A DNA stretch of 39,410 bases from an uncultured bacterium. GTDB lineage: Bacteria; Cyanobacteriota; Vampirovibrionia; Gastranaerophilales; Gastranaerophilaceae. A model generated the notes under the pieces. That model made no database searches, was not told where the DNA came from, and saw only the letters and a program-made list of their open reading frames with translations. Below, one piece after another: positions 7,587 through 15,899 of this stretch. Each line of letters opens with the position of its first letter. The stretch's first letter is position 1. The position numbers and the translations under genes were made by a program. The stretch lies in assembly GCA_900553895.1 (NCBI GenBank), contig USFB01000014.1:1-39410 (forward strand), given 5' to 3'.

Positions 7587-8793
7587 AAATTTCCTCCAAA
7601 ATACGTTTTGCAATATTTTGTTTTGTGTTTTTTTCAATATGTTTAATGTTTAAATTTTTATCCAAAATATAAACTTCGTTTTCATCACTGTTAAACCCGA
7701 TATCTTTTCTTGAAATATCGTTAGCAATTAAAAAATCACAACCTTTATTTTGAATTTTCTTTTTTGCGTTCTCTATTAAATTTTCACTTTCTGCACAAAA
7801 ACCTACAATAAGAGGATATGTTCCCTCGCCCCTTGTGGGAGAGGGCTGTGAGGGGTTTTTCTCCAGTTGTTTCAAGTTACAAATTTCCTTCAAAATATCA
7901 GGATTTTTAACTAACTCCAATGTTATTCCTTCTTCGTCACCTTTTTTAATTTTTTGTTCTGAATATTCTTTAATTCTATAATCTGAAACAGCAGCCGTCA
8001 TAATTACACAATCTTGGTCATTCAAATTTTCTTTAACAACTTTTTCCATTTCTTGTGCAGTTTCAACAACAATATTTTTATAACCTTTATCAGCCTTGAA
8101 GGTAGAAACAAGAGTAACTTCTGCCCCCTCTTGTGTTGCTATGTCTGCTAAAGCCATTCCCATTTTCCCTGAAGATGCGTTAGTAATGAATCTTACAGGG
8201 TCAATTTTTTCTTTTGTTCCGCCTGCTGTGATTAAGATTTTCTTCCCGCTTAATCTTCCGTTTGAAAGAATTTTGTCAGTGGCTTCAAAAATTTCTTCAA
8301 CTTCGCACATTCTGCCTTTACCGTTTGTTCCGCAAGCCAAATAACCTTCATCAGGTTCTAAAATATGATAACCGTTTTTTCTTAACTTATTTAAATTCTC
8401 TTGTACAAAAGGATTTCCCCACATATTTGTATTCATAGCAGGTGCTATAAGAAATGGTTTATTAAACGCACAAGCCGTTGATAATAAAAGATTGTCACAA
8501 ATGCCGTTTGCAAGTTTAGAAATCGTATTAGCACTCGCAGGAGCTATGACAAAAATATCAGCTTCTGTTAAAGCTATGTGTTCAGGCTTGTATTCATCAA
8601 TGGAAAAATTATCCACATAAACTTCGTTATTAGAAAGTGTTTGCAGAGTTAATTTTGTAACAAAATTCAAAGCGTTAGGAGTCAACACTACACGCACATT
8701 TGCACGAGCTTTGCGGTAAAGTCTGATTAGTCCACATATCTTGTATGCGGCAATTCCGCCCGTTATTCCGATTAAAATATTTTTGTTTTCCAT
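7579..8793 (-). CDS. coaBC: Bifunctional phosphopantothenoylcysteine decarboxylase / phosphopantothenate-cysteine ligase
   Basis: Catalyses two steps of coenzyme A synthesis: joining cysteine to 4'-phosphopantothenate (CoaB) and decarboxylating the product with FMN (CoaC). About 404 residues. The CoaC half begins MENKNILIGITGGIAAYK and holds PAMNTNMWGNP, the PXMNXXMW substrate-binding motif, and LACGTNGKGRM with the active cysteine. The CoaB half starts near LSGKKILITAGGTKEKIDP and contains ITNASSGKMG, AAVSDYR and LVKNPDIL. ATG at 8791-8793 is used rather than the TTG at 8823. About 15 extra residues, around NPSQPSPTRGEG, sit where relatives go straight from LK to the VGF strand; they are encoded by a palindromic repeat. 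A TATAAT at 8803-8808 lies nine bases before the ATG, with no Shine-Dalgarno site, so the mRNA may be leaderless. Confidence 0.96.
   Translation of the reverse strand: MENKNILIGITGGIAAYKICGLIRLYRKARANVRVVLTPNALNFVTKLTLQTLSNNEVYVDNFSIDEYKPEHIALTEADIFVIAPASANTISKLANGICDNLLLSTACAFNKPFLIAPAMNTNMWGNPFVQENLNKLRKNGYHILEPDEGYLACGTNGKGRMCEVEEIFEATDKILSNGRLSGKKILITAGGTKEKIDPVRFITNASSGKMGMALADIATQEGAEVTLVSTFKADKGYKNIVVETAQEMEKVVKENLNDQDCVIMTAAVSDYRIKEYSEQKIKKGDEEGITLELVKNPDILKEICNLKQLEKNPSQPSPTRGEGTYPLIVGFCAESENLIENAKKKIQNKGCDFLIANDISRKDIGFNSDENEVYILDKNLNIKHIEKNTKQNIAKRILEEIFE
7822..7856. repeat. Palindromic repeat inserted in frame inside coaBC
   Basis: A GC-rich element with CCCTCGCCCC, a GTGGGAGAGGG stem and a GTGAGGGG end. 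Its reverse complement matches the intergenic copy at 18247-18287 almost base for base over CCTCTCCCACAAGGGGCGAG. In coaBC it is read as residues around PSQPSPTRGEG, an extra loop before the VGF strand of the CoaB domain. It is comparable in concept to Rickettsia palindromic elements; no relationship in descent is claimed. Confidence 0.8.
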
Positions 8794-8802
8794 GATAAAA
8801 GT

Positions 8803-8811
8803 ATTATAGCA
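8803..8811 (-). promoter_or_regulatory. coaBC promoter, extended -10
   Basis: On the minus strand the sequence TGC then TATAAT (hexamer 8803-8808) is a perfect extended -10. Its 3' end is nine bases before the coaBC ATG, which leaves at most a base or two of leader. No good -35 box is seen, as is common for extended -10 promoters. Confidence 0.6.
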
Positions 8812-8855
8812 TGCTGACAACAAGTTTTAACAAATTTCACCAAAAACTTTTTTTG

Positions 8856-8864
8856 TGCTATACT
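8856..8864 (+). promoter_or_regulatory. gyrB promoter, extended -10
   Basis: TGC followed by TATACT (hexamer 8859-8864), with a TTCACC at 8836-8841 seventeen bases upstream as a possible -35. It would give a leader of about 60 bases containing the 14-bp palindrome and the short leader ORF described below. Confidence 0.55.
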
Positions 8865-8876
8865 AATTGAAGGAAC

Positions 8877-8890
8877 GTGCGCATGCGCAC
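8877..8890. promoter_or_regulatory. 14-bp perfect palindrome in the gyrB leader
   Basis: GTGCGCATGCGCAC is its own reverse complement and stands out in AT-rich DNA. It lies about 5-20 bases after the expected transcription start. It could be an operator for a dimeric regulator; as RNA it would form only a tight, nearly loop-less hairpin, so a DNA-binding site is more likely. The ATG in its middle also starts the short ORF below. Confidence 0.5.
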
Positions 8891-8921
8891 AAAAATAGCT
8901 GAAAAGAGCTTTTATTTATAA
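8883..8921 (+). CDS. Possible 12-codon leader ORF upstream of gyrB
   Basis: ATG at 8883 opens MRTKIAEKSFYL and then TAA at 8919-8921. It is preceded by AAGGAA (8870-8875) with seven bases of spacing, and its stop adjoins the AGGGGG ribosome-binding site of gyrB. Position and spacing suit a leader peptide coupled to gyrB translation. Its small size means chance cannot be excluded. Confidence 0.35.
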   Translation: MRTKIAEKSFYL

Positions 8922-8930
8922 GGGGGATTA

Positions 8931-11366
8931 ATGGCACAAGGATATGACGCTAGTAATATACGTGTATTAGAAGGTTTGGAAGCAGTTAGGATGCGTCCCG
9001 GCATGTACATCGGTTCAACTTCTCAAAGAGGTTTGCACCACTGTATTTATGAAATCGTTGATAACTCAATTGACGAATCATTGGCAGGTTATTGTACGGA
9101 AATTCACGTAACTGTTCACAAGGATAACAGTGTAACTGTAGAAGACAACGGTCGTGGTATTCCTGTTGACATTAAACCTGAAACAGGTAAATCTGCCTTA
9201 GAAATCGTACACACAGTACTTCACGCTGGCGGTAAATTCGGTGATGGCGGTTATAAAGTATCAGGCGGTCTTCACGGCGTTGGTGCGTCAGTTGTAAACG
9301 CTCTTTCAGAAAAAATGGTTGTAGAAGTTTCACGTAACGGTTATGTTTGGAAACAAACATATCTAAGAGGTGAACCGACTTCTCAAGTAGAAAAAACTGT
9401 TGCTACAACAAAAACAGGTACAAAATCAACTTTCTGGCTTGACCCTGAAATCTTCACGGAAACAACAGAAATTGATGTAGATATTATTGCAACACGTTTC
9501 AGAGAAATGGCTTTCTTGAACAAAGGTTTGAAAATCATTCTTCACGATGAAAAAGACGGAAGAAAAGATGAAACTTTCCACTACGAAGGCGGTATCGGAA
9601 GTTATGTAGCGTTCCTTAATCATAACAAAACAGTTATGTTTGATGAACCTATTTACATGGAAAAAATGGTTGACAAAATCAAAGTTGAAGTTGCTATGCA
9701 GTACACAGATTCTTACAATGAATCAATTTTGTCATTTGCTAACAACATCAACACCCACCAAGGCGGTACGCACTTAACAGGTTTTAGAAACGCTTTGACT
9801 CGTGTTTTAAATGATTATGCAAGAACAAACAAAATCTTGAAAGATTCTGAACAAAACCTTTCGGGCGATGACGTTAGAGAAGGTTTGACTGCAATTGTTT
9901 CAGTAAAAATCGAAAACCCTGAATTTGAAGGTCAAACAAAAGAAAAGCTTGGTAACTCAGAAGTTACCGGTGCTGTTCAAGATGTTGTTAAAGAAAAATT
10001 GCAGGAATGGTTGGAATTTAATCCAAAACTTGCTCGTACGATTATTGAAAAAACTTTACAGGCTCAAAGAGCAAGAGAAGCTGCTCGTAAGGCTCGTGAA
10101 TTAACTAGAAGAAAATCTGTTCTTGAAAATTCAACACTTCCGGGTAAACTTGCCGACTGTTCTAACAGAGAACCTGAAAAATGCGAAATCTACATAGTCG
10201 AAGGGGATTCAGCGGGTGGTTCTGCAAAACAAGGCAGAAACAGAATGTTCCAAGCAATTTTGCCATTAAGAGGTAAAATTTTGAATGTTGAAAAAGCAAG
10301 ACTTGATAAGATTTATGCAAATAATGAAATTCAATCAATGGTTCAAGCTTTCGGTATTACAATCAGCAAGAACGAAGAAGAATTCAATTTAGATAAATTA
10401 CGTTACCACAAAATCATCATCATGACCGATGCCGATGTCGATGGTGCGCACATTAGAACACTTCTTTTAACGTTCTTCTTCCGTTATGCAAAACCGCTTA
10501 TCGAAAACGGATATGTTTATATCGCTCAACCGCCTCTATTCAAGGTAACAAGCGGTAAAACAGCGGAATATTTGTATGACGAACACGCTTTGGATAAGAT
10601 GTTAAAAGAACGTGGTATCAAGTCTTTGAGCTTATCAGATAAGACTAAATCTAAAGTTAAAACAGGCGACGAGTTGTTGACATTGTTATCAAACATGGCA
10701 ACCTTCTACAAATCTTACAACAACCCAATTTTGAACATCATTCCATCTGTTGTTCTTAGAGGTTTAATTCGTTCTGATGTTAAGGCTGAAGATTTTGAAG
10801 ATCAAGCAAAAATGACTGAGGTTGTTGAATATTTGGCTCATTATTTGAAAGACCACGCAGAAAATTATCATATTGAAGAAGCTAAGAATTATGCTGTTTC
10901 ATTAAAATACAATGCAGAAACTGCAAAATATGCTATTCAATTAGATTTGTTTGAAAATGAACACGAATTAATTACGGCAAATATCATTAAGAGTAACGAA
11001 TTTAAACGTTTGAAGAATTCTTATCCGCTAATCAGAGATTTCTTGATTGAAGAAGAAAAAATGCTTATTTTAGAAACTGAAAACGGAGAAGTTGAAATTA
11101 CATCGTTTGAACAATTGCAAAAACTTGTTGACGATAGAGGTCAAAAAGGTTTGGCAATCCAAAGATTTAAAGGTCTTGGTGAAATGATGCCTCAACAATT
11201 GTGGGAAACAACAATGGACCCTGAAACAAGAACATTGTTAAAGGTTAATATTGAAGATGCAATGATGTGCGACCAGTTATTTGATATTTTGATGGGCGAT
11301 AAGGTTGAACCTCGTCGTGATTTCATTGAATCAAATGCTGTGTATGCGACAAATATTGATACTTAA
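8931..11366 (+). CDS. gyrB: DNA gyrase subunit B
   Basis: ATPase subunit of DNA gyrase (type IIA topoisomerase), which introduces negative supercoils with GyrA. 811 residues. The GHKL ATPase domain shows YEIVDNSIDESLAGYC, VEDNGRGIPV and GGLHGVGASVVNALS; the transducer region has INTHQGGTHLTGFRNALTR; the TOPRIM domain has EGDSAGGSAKQGRNR, PLRGKILNVEKA and TDADVDGAHIRTLLLTF; the C-terminus has IQRFKGLGEMMPQQLWETTM. The TQGGTH-type signature and QRFKGLGEM fit GyrB, although ParE cannot be excluded by motif alone. The length reflects an insert of roughly 170 residues in the TOPRIM region (about 560-730), as in the longer Gram-negative GyrB proteins. ATG follows a strong AGGGGGATT site. It is apparently transcribed alone, with a hairpin after the stop. 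Confidence 0.95.
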   Translation: MAQGYDASNIRVLEGLEAVRMRPGMYIGSTSQRGLHHCIYEIVDNSIDESLAGYCTEIHVTVHKDNSVTVEDNGRGIPVDIKPETGKSALEIVHTVLHAGGKFGDGGYKVSGGLHGVGASVVNALSEKMVVEVSRNGYVWKQTYLRGEPTSQVEKTVATTKTGTKSTFWLDPEIFTETTEIDVDIIATRFREMAFLNKGLKIILHDEKDGRKDETFHYEGGIGSYVAFLNHNKTVMFDEPIYMEKMVDKIKVEVAMQYTDSYNESILSFANNINTHQGGTHLTGFRNALTRVLNDYARTNKILKDSEQNLSGDDVREGLTAIVSVKIENPEFEGQTKEKLGNSEVTGAVQDVVKEKLQEWLEFNPKLARTIIEKTLQAQRAREAARKARELTRRKSVLENSTLPGKLADCSNREPEKCEIYIVEGDSAGGSAKQGRNRMFQAILPLRGKILNVEKARLDKIYANNEIQSMVQAFGITISKNEEEFNLDKLRYHKIIIMTDADVDGAHIRTLLLTFFFRYAKPLIENGYVYIAQPPLFKVTSGKTAEYLYDEHALDKMLKERGIKSLSLSDKTKSKVKTGDELLTLLSNMATFYKSYNNPILNIIPSVVLRGLIRSDVKAEDFEDQAKMTEVVEYLAHYLKDHAENYHIEEAKNYAVSLKYNAETAKYAIQLDLFENEHELITANIIKSNEFKRLKNSYPLIRDFLIEEEKMLILETENGEVEITSFEQLQKLVDDRGQKGLAIQRFKGLGEMMPQQLWETTMDPETRTLLKVNIEDAMMCDQLFDILMGDKVEPRRDFIESNAVYATNIDT

Positions 11367-11371
11367 TCTTT

Positions 11372-11404
11372 AGGTGAATGGTGCAATTTATGCACCATTC
11401 ACCT
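11372..11404 (+). terminator. Perfect 14-bp hairpin after gyrB
   Basis: Arms AGGTGAATGGTGCA (11372-11385) and its exact complement (11391-11404) enclose a five-base loop. It begins five bases after the gyrB stop. There is no T-run after it, so it may protect the 3' end or act with other factors rather than be a classic intrinsic terminator. Confidence 0.6.
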
Positions 11405-11556
11405 AGACATCAAAAGCGTAAAAAGTTTTTATTCTATCAAAAATGTTCAAAAAAATCTAATCAGTTGGAGCATATAAATTTACTTAATATTACATAATAA
11501 TATCTATTATATGAAAATATTTTTTAGTAGAATATTTTTTAGAAGGGTAAAAGCTG

Positions 11557-11910
11557 ATGAAAGAATTAGTTTGTTTAGCAGTCTTTATAATTTTGGCGAC
11601 GCTTTTTGCAATAGCAATGGTAGTTGCGGGTTTTGTCTGCCAATACAGAAAAAAATCTGCTGTTAAAAACGAAACTTATGAATGTGGTATTGCACCTTCT
11701 ATGGATGCCTGTATTGAGTTTGATATAAAATATTTTAATTATGCAGTTTTATTTTTGATTTTTGATATAGAAACAATTTTTCTTTATCCTTTTGCTGTAT
11801 CAATAAACGCATTAGGTTTGTTTGCAATTATCGAAGCTTTTATATTTATTTCTCTTTTACTCGGCGGATTATTTTTTGCCATAAATAAAAAAATGTTAAG
11901 GTGGTTATAA
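11557..11910 (+). CDS. nuoA: NADH-quinone oxidoreductase subunit A
   Basis: Small membrane subunit of respiratory complex I, 117 residues, three transmembrane helices. It shows the NuoA signature YECGIAP...FDIKYFNYAVLFLIFDIETIFLYPF, with the conserved Glu/Asp residues of the quinone-site loop. ATG at 11557 follows AGAAGGG. It is the first gene of an eleven-gene run, nuoABCDHIJKLMN; its stop overlaps the nuoB start by one base. The 190-base gap upstream of it holds the gyrB hairpin and AT-rich DNA in which the operon promoter must lie, though no single -10 is clearly best. Confidence 0.95.
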   Translation: MKELVCLAVFIILATLFAIAMVVAGFVCQYRKKSAVKNETYECGIAPSMDACIEFDIKYFNYAVLFLIFDIETIFLYPFAVSINALGLFAIIEAFIFISLLLGGLFFAINKKMLRWL

Positions 11911-12443
11911 TGAATTTTGTAGTAACTTCAATTGATACCGTTCTTAACTGGAGTAGAGCAAATTCTTTATGGCCGCTTACTTTCGCAACCTCATGCTGTG
12001 GAATTGAAATGATGCAGACGGTTGCATCCGATAATGATATAGCAAGATTTGGTTCTGAAGTCTTTAGAGGCTCACCTCGACAAGCGGATTTACTGATTTG
12101 TGCGGGAACAATAACACATAAAATGGCACCCGTTCTTTTAAGATTATATGAACAAATGCCCGAACCTAAGTATGTAATAGCTATGGGTGCTTGTACCTGT
12201 GGCGGTGGAATGTTTGCAGAAACCTCATATTCGGTAGTAAACGGAATTGACAAAATTCTACCTGTAGATATTTATTTACCTATGTGTCCGCCAAGACCCG
12301 AAGCTTTGATTGATGCAGTTAGAAAACTGCAAGAAAAAATTAAACAAGAATCAATTTTAGATAGAAAAAAATTTGTAGAATCGCACATTTCTAAATTAGA
12401 AGAAAAAAATGGAATTCTGGAACTCAAAGGAGGTGCGCAATGA
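11910..12443 (+). CDS. nuoB: NADH-quinone oxidoreductase subunit B
   Basis: Peripheral-arm subunit that holds the terminal N2 [4Fe-4S] cluster, which passes electrons to quinone. 177 residues. The paired cysteines Cys29-Cys30 (ATSCCGIEMM), Cys95 (MGACTCGGG) and Cys126 (CPPRPEALIDAV) give the four N2 ligands. The ATG at 11910 is preferred to the GTG at 11901 because AAGGTGG sits at the right distance and the start overlaps the nuoA stop (TAATG). The overlap with nuoC is ATGA. Confidence 0.96.
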   Translation: MNFVVTSIDTVLNWSRANSLWPLTFATSCCGIEMMQTVASDNDIARFGSEVFRGSPRQADLLICAGTITHKMAPVLLRLYEQMPEPKYVIAMGACTCGGGMFAETSYSVVNGIDKILPVDIYLPMCPPRPEALIDAVRKLQEKIKQESILDRKKFVESHISKLEEKNGILELKGGAQ

Positions 12444-12874
12444 ATTATAAAGAATTTATGAAAATTTTTGAAGATTGCGAACTCGAAGGGAATAAAATTA
12501 TTATAAAATCGAATTTGCATGAAGTAATTAAATTTGTAGTAGAGAATTATACTTATAATATTTTGAAAGAAATTATTGCAAATGATGCAGGAGAAGGCAA
12601 AACAGAACTTATTTATCATTTGTATTCAACAGGCGATGAAGAGGATTTATTTATAGCAATTGTTGTGAAAGATGAAGCAGAAACCGTTACGGATATATTT
12701 AAATCAGCAATTGCTGATGAGAACGAGATTTTCGACTTATTTGGTATTAAATTTAAAGGTAACGAAAATCTGAAACGACTTTACATGCCGGATGACTGGA
12801 AAGGTTTTCCACTCCGCAAAGATTATATTCAAGATGATACGAGGTTAGCGTGGAATGACAACAACGAAGCTTAA
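12440..12874 (+). CDS. nuoC: NADH-quinone oxidoreductase subunit C
   Basis: Peripheral-arm 30-kDa subunit of complex I, 144 residues, without fused NuoD. The C-terminal family signature is present as FDLFGIKFKGNENLKRLYM and DDWKGFPLRKDY. Its ATG overlaps the nuoB stop by four bases, preceded by AGGAGGTG, and it overlaps nuoD by 20 bases, so translational coupling is likely. Family assignment is secure although the N-terminal half is divergent. Confidence 0.93.
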   Translation: MNYKEFMKIFEDCELEGNKIIIKSNLHEVIKFVVENYTYNILKEIIANDAGEGKTELIYHLYSTGDEEDLFIAIVVKDEAETVTDIFKSAIADENEIFDLFGIKFKGNENLKRLYMPDDWKGFPLRKDYIQDDTRLAWNDNNEA

Positions 12875-13946
12875 ATTAAATCTCGGACCACAACACCCGT
12901 CTACGCATGGTGTTCTTCGCCTGATTTTAGAATTGGAAGGCGAAAAGATTTTGTCATGCGAACCTGATGTGGGTTATCTTCACCGCGGAATGGAAAAAAT
13001 GGCAGAAAAACTTAATTATATTCAATATTTGCCTTGTGTAGACAGAATTGATTATTTAGCAGGATTTTTCTATTCTCAACTACTTTGTGATATTGTTGAA
13101 AAAGCGATGAACATAGAGCTTACGGATAAAGTCCGCGCAATCCGTGTCATGCTTTTAGAGCTTAACCGAATTTCATCACACTTACTTTGGATTGGCGCAT
13201 TTTTAATGGATTTAGGCGCAGTTTCGCCGTTTTTCTATGCTTTTAGAGAACGTGAGATGATTTTAAGATATTTTGAACGCTTAACCGGTCAAAGAATGAT
13301 GTACAATTATTTTCAATTTGGCGGAGTGCGTAAAGATATTGATTATTTAGAAGATGTAGAAGAAATTCTTTCTATTTTACCTGAAAAATTGAATGATTAC
13401 GAAAAACTGATTACGGATAATCCGATTGTCTTAAAAAGAACTGTCGGAAAAGGAATTTTAGATAAAGAAAAAGCTTTTAATTACGGAATTACAGGCGTAA
13501 ACTTAAGAGCAAGTCATGTCGATTTGGATTTCAGAAATCAAGATTCTTTATATAAAGGATTTGATTTTAGAACAATTGTTATGAATGAACAGGATTCTTG
13601 GGCAAGATATAAGGCAAGAATTTTAGAAATTAAAGAGAGCATGAATATTGTTCATCAGGCTTTAGAATATCTAAAAAAAGCAGACAAATTAGATCAAAAA
13701 TTAATTAACCCGATTAATTTAAAATTACCTGAAGGTGAATATTATTCTCAAATAGAAGCGCCAAGAGGTTTAGCAGGTTGTTATGTTAAATCTGACGGTT
13801 CTGATAAACCTTATCGTTTAAAATGGCGCACAGGCTCATATTATGCGGTAAATCTTTTGAGAGAATTACTTGTTGGAGAATACTTAAACGACGCTATTGC
13901 AATAGCAGGTTCTTTAGATATAATTTTGCCAGAGGTTGATAAGTAG
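12855..13946 (+). CDS. nuoD: NADH-quinone oxidoreductase subunit D
   Basis: 49-kDa peripheral subunit that forms the quinone pocket with NuoB; distantly related to NiFe-hydrogenase large subunits. 363 residues, somewhat shorter than the usual 380-420. It starts MTTTKLKLNLGPQHPSTHGV, with the conserved quinone-site histidines in PQHPSTHG, then DVGYLHRGMEKMAE, FYAFREREMILRYFERLTGQ and the terminal GSLDIILPEVDK. The canonical NiFe cysteines are absent, which separates it from energy-converting hydrogenases. It is the fourth gene of the operon. Confidence 0.96.
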   Translation: MTTTKLKLNLGPQHPSTHGVLRLILELEGEKILSCEPDVGYLHRGMEKMAEKLNYIQYLPCVDRIDYLAGFFYSQLLCDIVEKAMNIELTDKVRAIRVMLLELNRISSHLLWIGAFLMDLGAVSPFFYAFREREMILRYFERLTGQRMMYNYFQFGGVRKDIDYLEDVEEILSILPEKLNDYEKLITDNPIVLKRTVGKGILDKEKAFNYGITGVNLRASHVDLDFRNQDSLYKGFDFRTIVMNEQDSWARYKARILEIKESMNIVHQALEYLKKADKLDQKLINPINLKLPEGEYYSQIEAPRGLAGCYVKSDGSDKPYRLKWRTGSYYAVNLLRELLVGEYLNDAIAIAGSLDIILPEVDK

Positions 13947-13948
13947 AA

Positions 13949-15019
13949 GTGAATTATCTTTATTTTTTATATATAGAATTTCTTACAAAACACAATATTC
14001 CTAAGCTTTTTGGGGATATAACTTTCTATTTTATTCCTTTTTGTATAGTAGCTGTTGCGCTTCTTGTCGTTGTAATTTTTCTTGTGTTAGCAGAAAGAAA
14101 ACTTTTGGGTTTTTTCACACAAAGAAAAGGACCAAATAGAGTCGGATATTGGGGACTTTTACAAACAATAGCCGATGCATTAAAGCTTTTATGCAAAGAA
14201 AATATTACACCAAACAAAGTTGATAGAGTTCTTTTTAACCTCGCGCCAATACTTGTTTTTATTCCTATGTTTGCTGCGGTTGGAATAATTCCATACAGTT
14301 CAGAATTTACATTTGTGAACACGCAAACTAATGTTATTTTATATCTAATTTTAGTTGCATTTCCTGTTTTGAGTATTTTTCTTGCAGGTTGGGCAAGTAA
14401 TAATAAGTATTCGCTAATGGGCGCAATGCGAAGTATTGCACAAATTTTAAGCTACGAACTTCCTATAACGTTTACAGTTTTATCGGTCATCGCATTAGCT
14501 TCTTCAATGAATATGACTTCAATTACATTGGCTCAAAGTTCAAAATGGGGGCTTTTCGGTTGGTTTGCCTTCCCTTGTTTTTTAGGCTTAATAATAATGT
14601 TTATATCTATTTTAGCAGAGCTTAATCGTTGTCCGTTTGATTTACCTGAAGCTGAAAGTGAATTGATTTGCGGATATAATACAGAGTATTCAGGCATGAG
14701 ATTTGCTTTATTCTATCTGAGTGAATATGGCTTAATGTTTGCAAATTCAATATTCATAGCCATTTTATTTTTTGGCGGATATCTTTCACCGTTTGGGAAA
14801 TACTTGTTTAGTAATTCGTTTTTAATCTACTTTGAACAAGCTTTTTGGCTATTTCTAAAAGCCTCTTTAATAATATTTGTTATGATTTGGATAAGGGCAA
14901 CGCTTCCAAGACTTGCGTCTTTTGATTTACTTAAATTTTCGTGGGCATATTTGCTTCCGATTTCTATACTAAACCTTTTTGCAATGGTTTTAATTAAGTT
15001 TGGAGGTCAGTTGTGCTAA
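13949..15019 (+). CDS. nuoH: NADH-quinone oxidoreductase subunit H
   Basis: Membrane subunit that joins the peripheral and membrane arms and takes part in quinone binding and the first proton channel. 356 residues with about eight or nine helices. Family motifs: ERKLLGFFTQRKGPNRVGYW, GLLQTIADALKLLCKENI, MRSIAQILSYELP, LNRCPFDLPEAESELICGYN and TEYSGMRFALFYLSEY. It begins with GTG at 13949, three bases after nuoD. Its end overlaps nuoI by seven bases. Confidence 0.96.
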   Translation: MNYLYFLYIEFLTKHNIPKLFGDITFYFIPFCIVAVALLVVVIFLVLAERKLLGFFTQRKGPNRVGYWGLLQTIADALKLLCKENITPNKVDRVLFNLAPILVFIPMFAAVGIIPYSSEFTFVNTQTNVILYLILVAFPVLSIFLAGWASNNKYSLMGAMRSIAQILSYELPITFTVLSVIALASSMNMTSITLAQSSKWGLFGWFAFPCFLGLIIMFISILAELNRCPFDLPEAESELICGYNTEYSGMRFALFYLSEYGLMFANSIFIAILFFGGYLSPFGKYLFSNSFLIYFEQAFWLFLKASLIIFVMIWIRATLPRLASFDLLKFSWAYLLPISILNLFAMVLIKFGGQLC

Positions 15020-15384
15020 ACGAAATTAAAGCTTTGTGGGACGGTTTATGGACAGTTTTTAAACACTTGTTTAAAAAGCCTGTAACATTAGAATATCCTG
15101 AAAAACGTCGTGAATTAAATGACGAATTTCGTGGGAAATTAGAAGTTAAAGGCTGTATCGGTTGCAAAATTTGTCAAAAAGTTTGTCCGACAGGTGCTAT
15201 TAGTATTGATAAAACGCTAGAAAAAACGGTTTACAAAATAGATATGAAAAAATGTATATTCTGCGGAAACTGTGTTTATTATTGTCCAAAATCTGCGGTT
15301 CGAATGACAAAAGAATATGAACTTGCAACTGATAAAAAAGAAGATTTGATTTTAGTTTTTGAAGAGGTGAATAATGCTGAATAA
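15013..15384 (+). CDS. nuoI: NADH-quinone oxidoreductase subunit I (two [4Fe-4S] clusters)
   Basis: Ferredoxin-like peripheral subunit carrying clusters N6a and N6b, 123 residues. The two cluster motifs are CIGCKICQKVCPTGAI and CIFCGNCVYYCPKSAV, with the usual R..RG segment before them. GTG start at 15013 overlaps the nuoH stop; upstream GGAGG fits as ribosome-binding site. With NuoEFG missing, this subunit is the natural docking point for an electron donor such as ferredoxin; that is known for cyanobacterial NDH-1 and inferred here. Confidence 0.95.
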   Translation: MLNEIKALWDGLWTVFKHLFKKPVTLEYPEKRRELNDEFRGKLEVKGCIGCKICQKVCPTGAISIDKTLEKTVYKIDMKKCIFCGNCVYYCPKSAVRMTKEYELATDKKEDLILVFEEVNNAE

Positions 15385-15898
15385 TCCTGTATTTTTCTAT
15401 ATAGCATCAGTCGGTATAATATTATTTGCCTTGCTTTCATTGTTTGCAAAGAATGTTATTTATTCACTTCTTTGGGCAATTTTAGTTTTCTTTTTTGGTG
15501 CAGTAATATTTTTTATATTAGGTTCAGAATATAACGCAATTATTCAAGCAGCAGTTTACGGGCTTGCTGTACCAATAATTATTGGAATTTCAATAATGTT
15601 CAGGGGCAAACCTAAAAAAGATGAAGCTGACACTAAAAAATTTATATTGCCATACATAACAATTATGTCCGCAGGAATTTTTGTATTGGCATTTGTTTAT
15701 TTAATTATGATGTCGCTTGTTATGATGCCTGACACATTTAATTTAATGGATACAGCGCATATAACTGCATTTGATAATATTTCAGCGTTTGCAAAAGGAA
15801 TTTTTGTAGACTATGTTTGGGCATTTGAACTCGTATCACTTCTGTTATTGATTGTGATTGCAGGAATTTCGATGTTGGAAAGGAGGGGAAAAGAATAG
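15374..15898 (+). CDS. nuoJ: NADH-quinone oxidoreductase subunit J
   Basis: Membrane subunit of complex I, 174 residues, about five helices. It shows the NuoJ pattern of an N-terminal helix pair followed by LGSEYNAIIQAAVYGLAVPI, which covers the pi-bulge helix. ATG at 15374 overlaps nuoI by eleven bases, with a GAGGTG site just upstream. It is followed at one base by nuoK. Confidence 0.92.
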   Translation: MLNNPVFFYIASVGIILFALLSLFAKNVIYSLLWAILVFFFGAVIFFILGSEYNAIIQAAVYGLAVPIIIGISIMFRGKPKKDEADTKKFILPYITIMSAGIFVLAFVYLIMMSLVMMPDTFNLMDTAHITAFDNISAFAKGIFVDYVWAFELVSLLLLIVIAGISMLERRGKE

Positions 15899-15899
15899 T

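Noticed and set aside
8877..8890. Cyanobacterial HIP1 (GCGATCGC) site
   Set aside because: The palindrome in the gyrB leader has a different sequence; no HIP1 copies stand out in the window.
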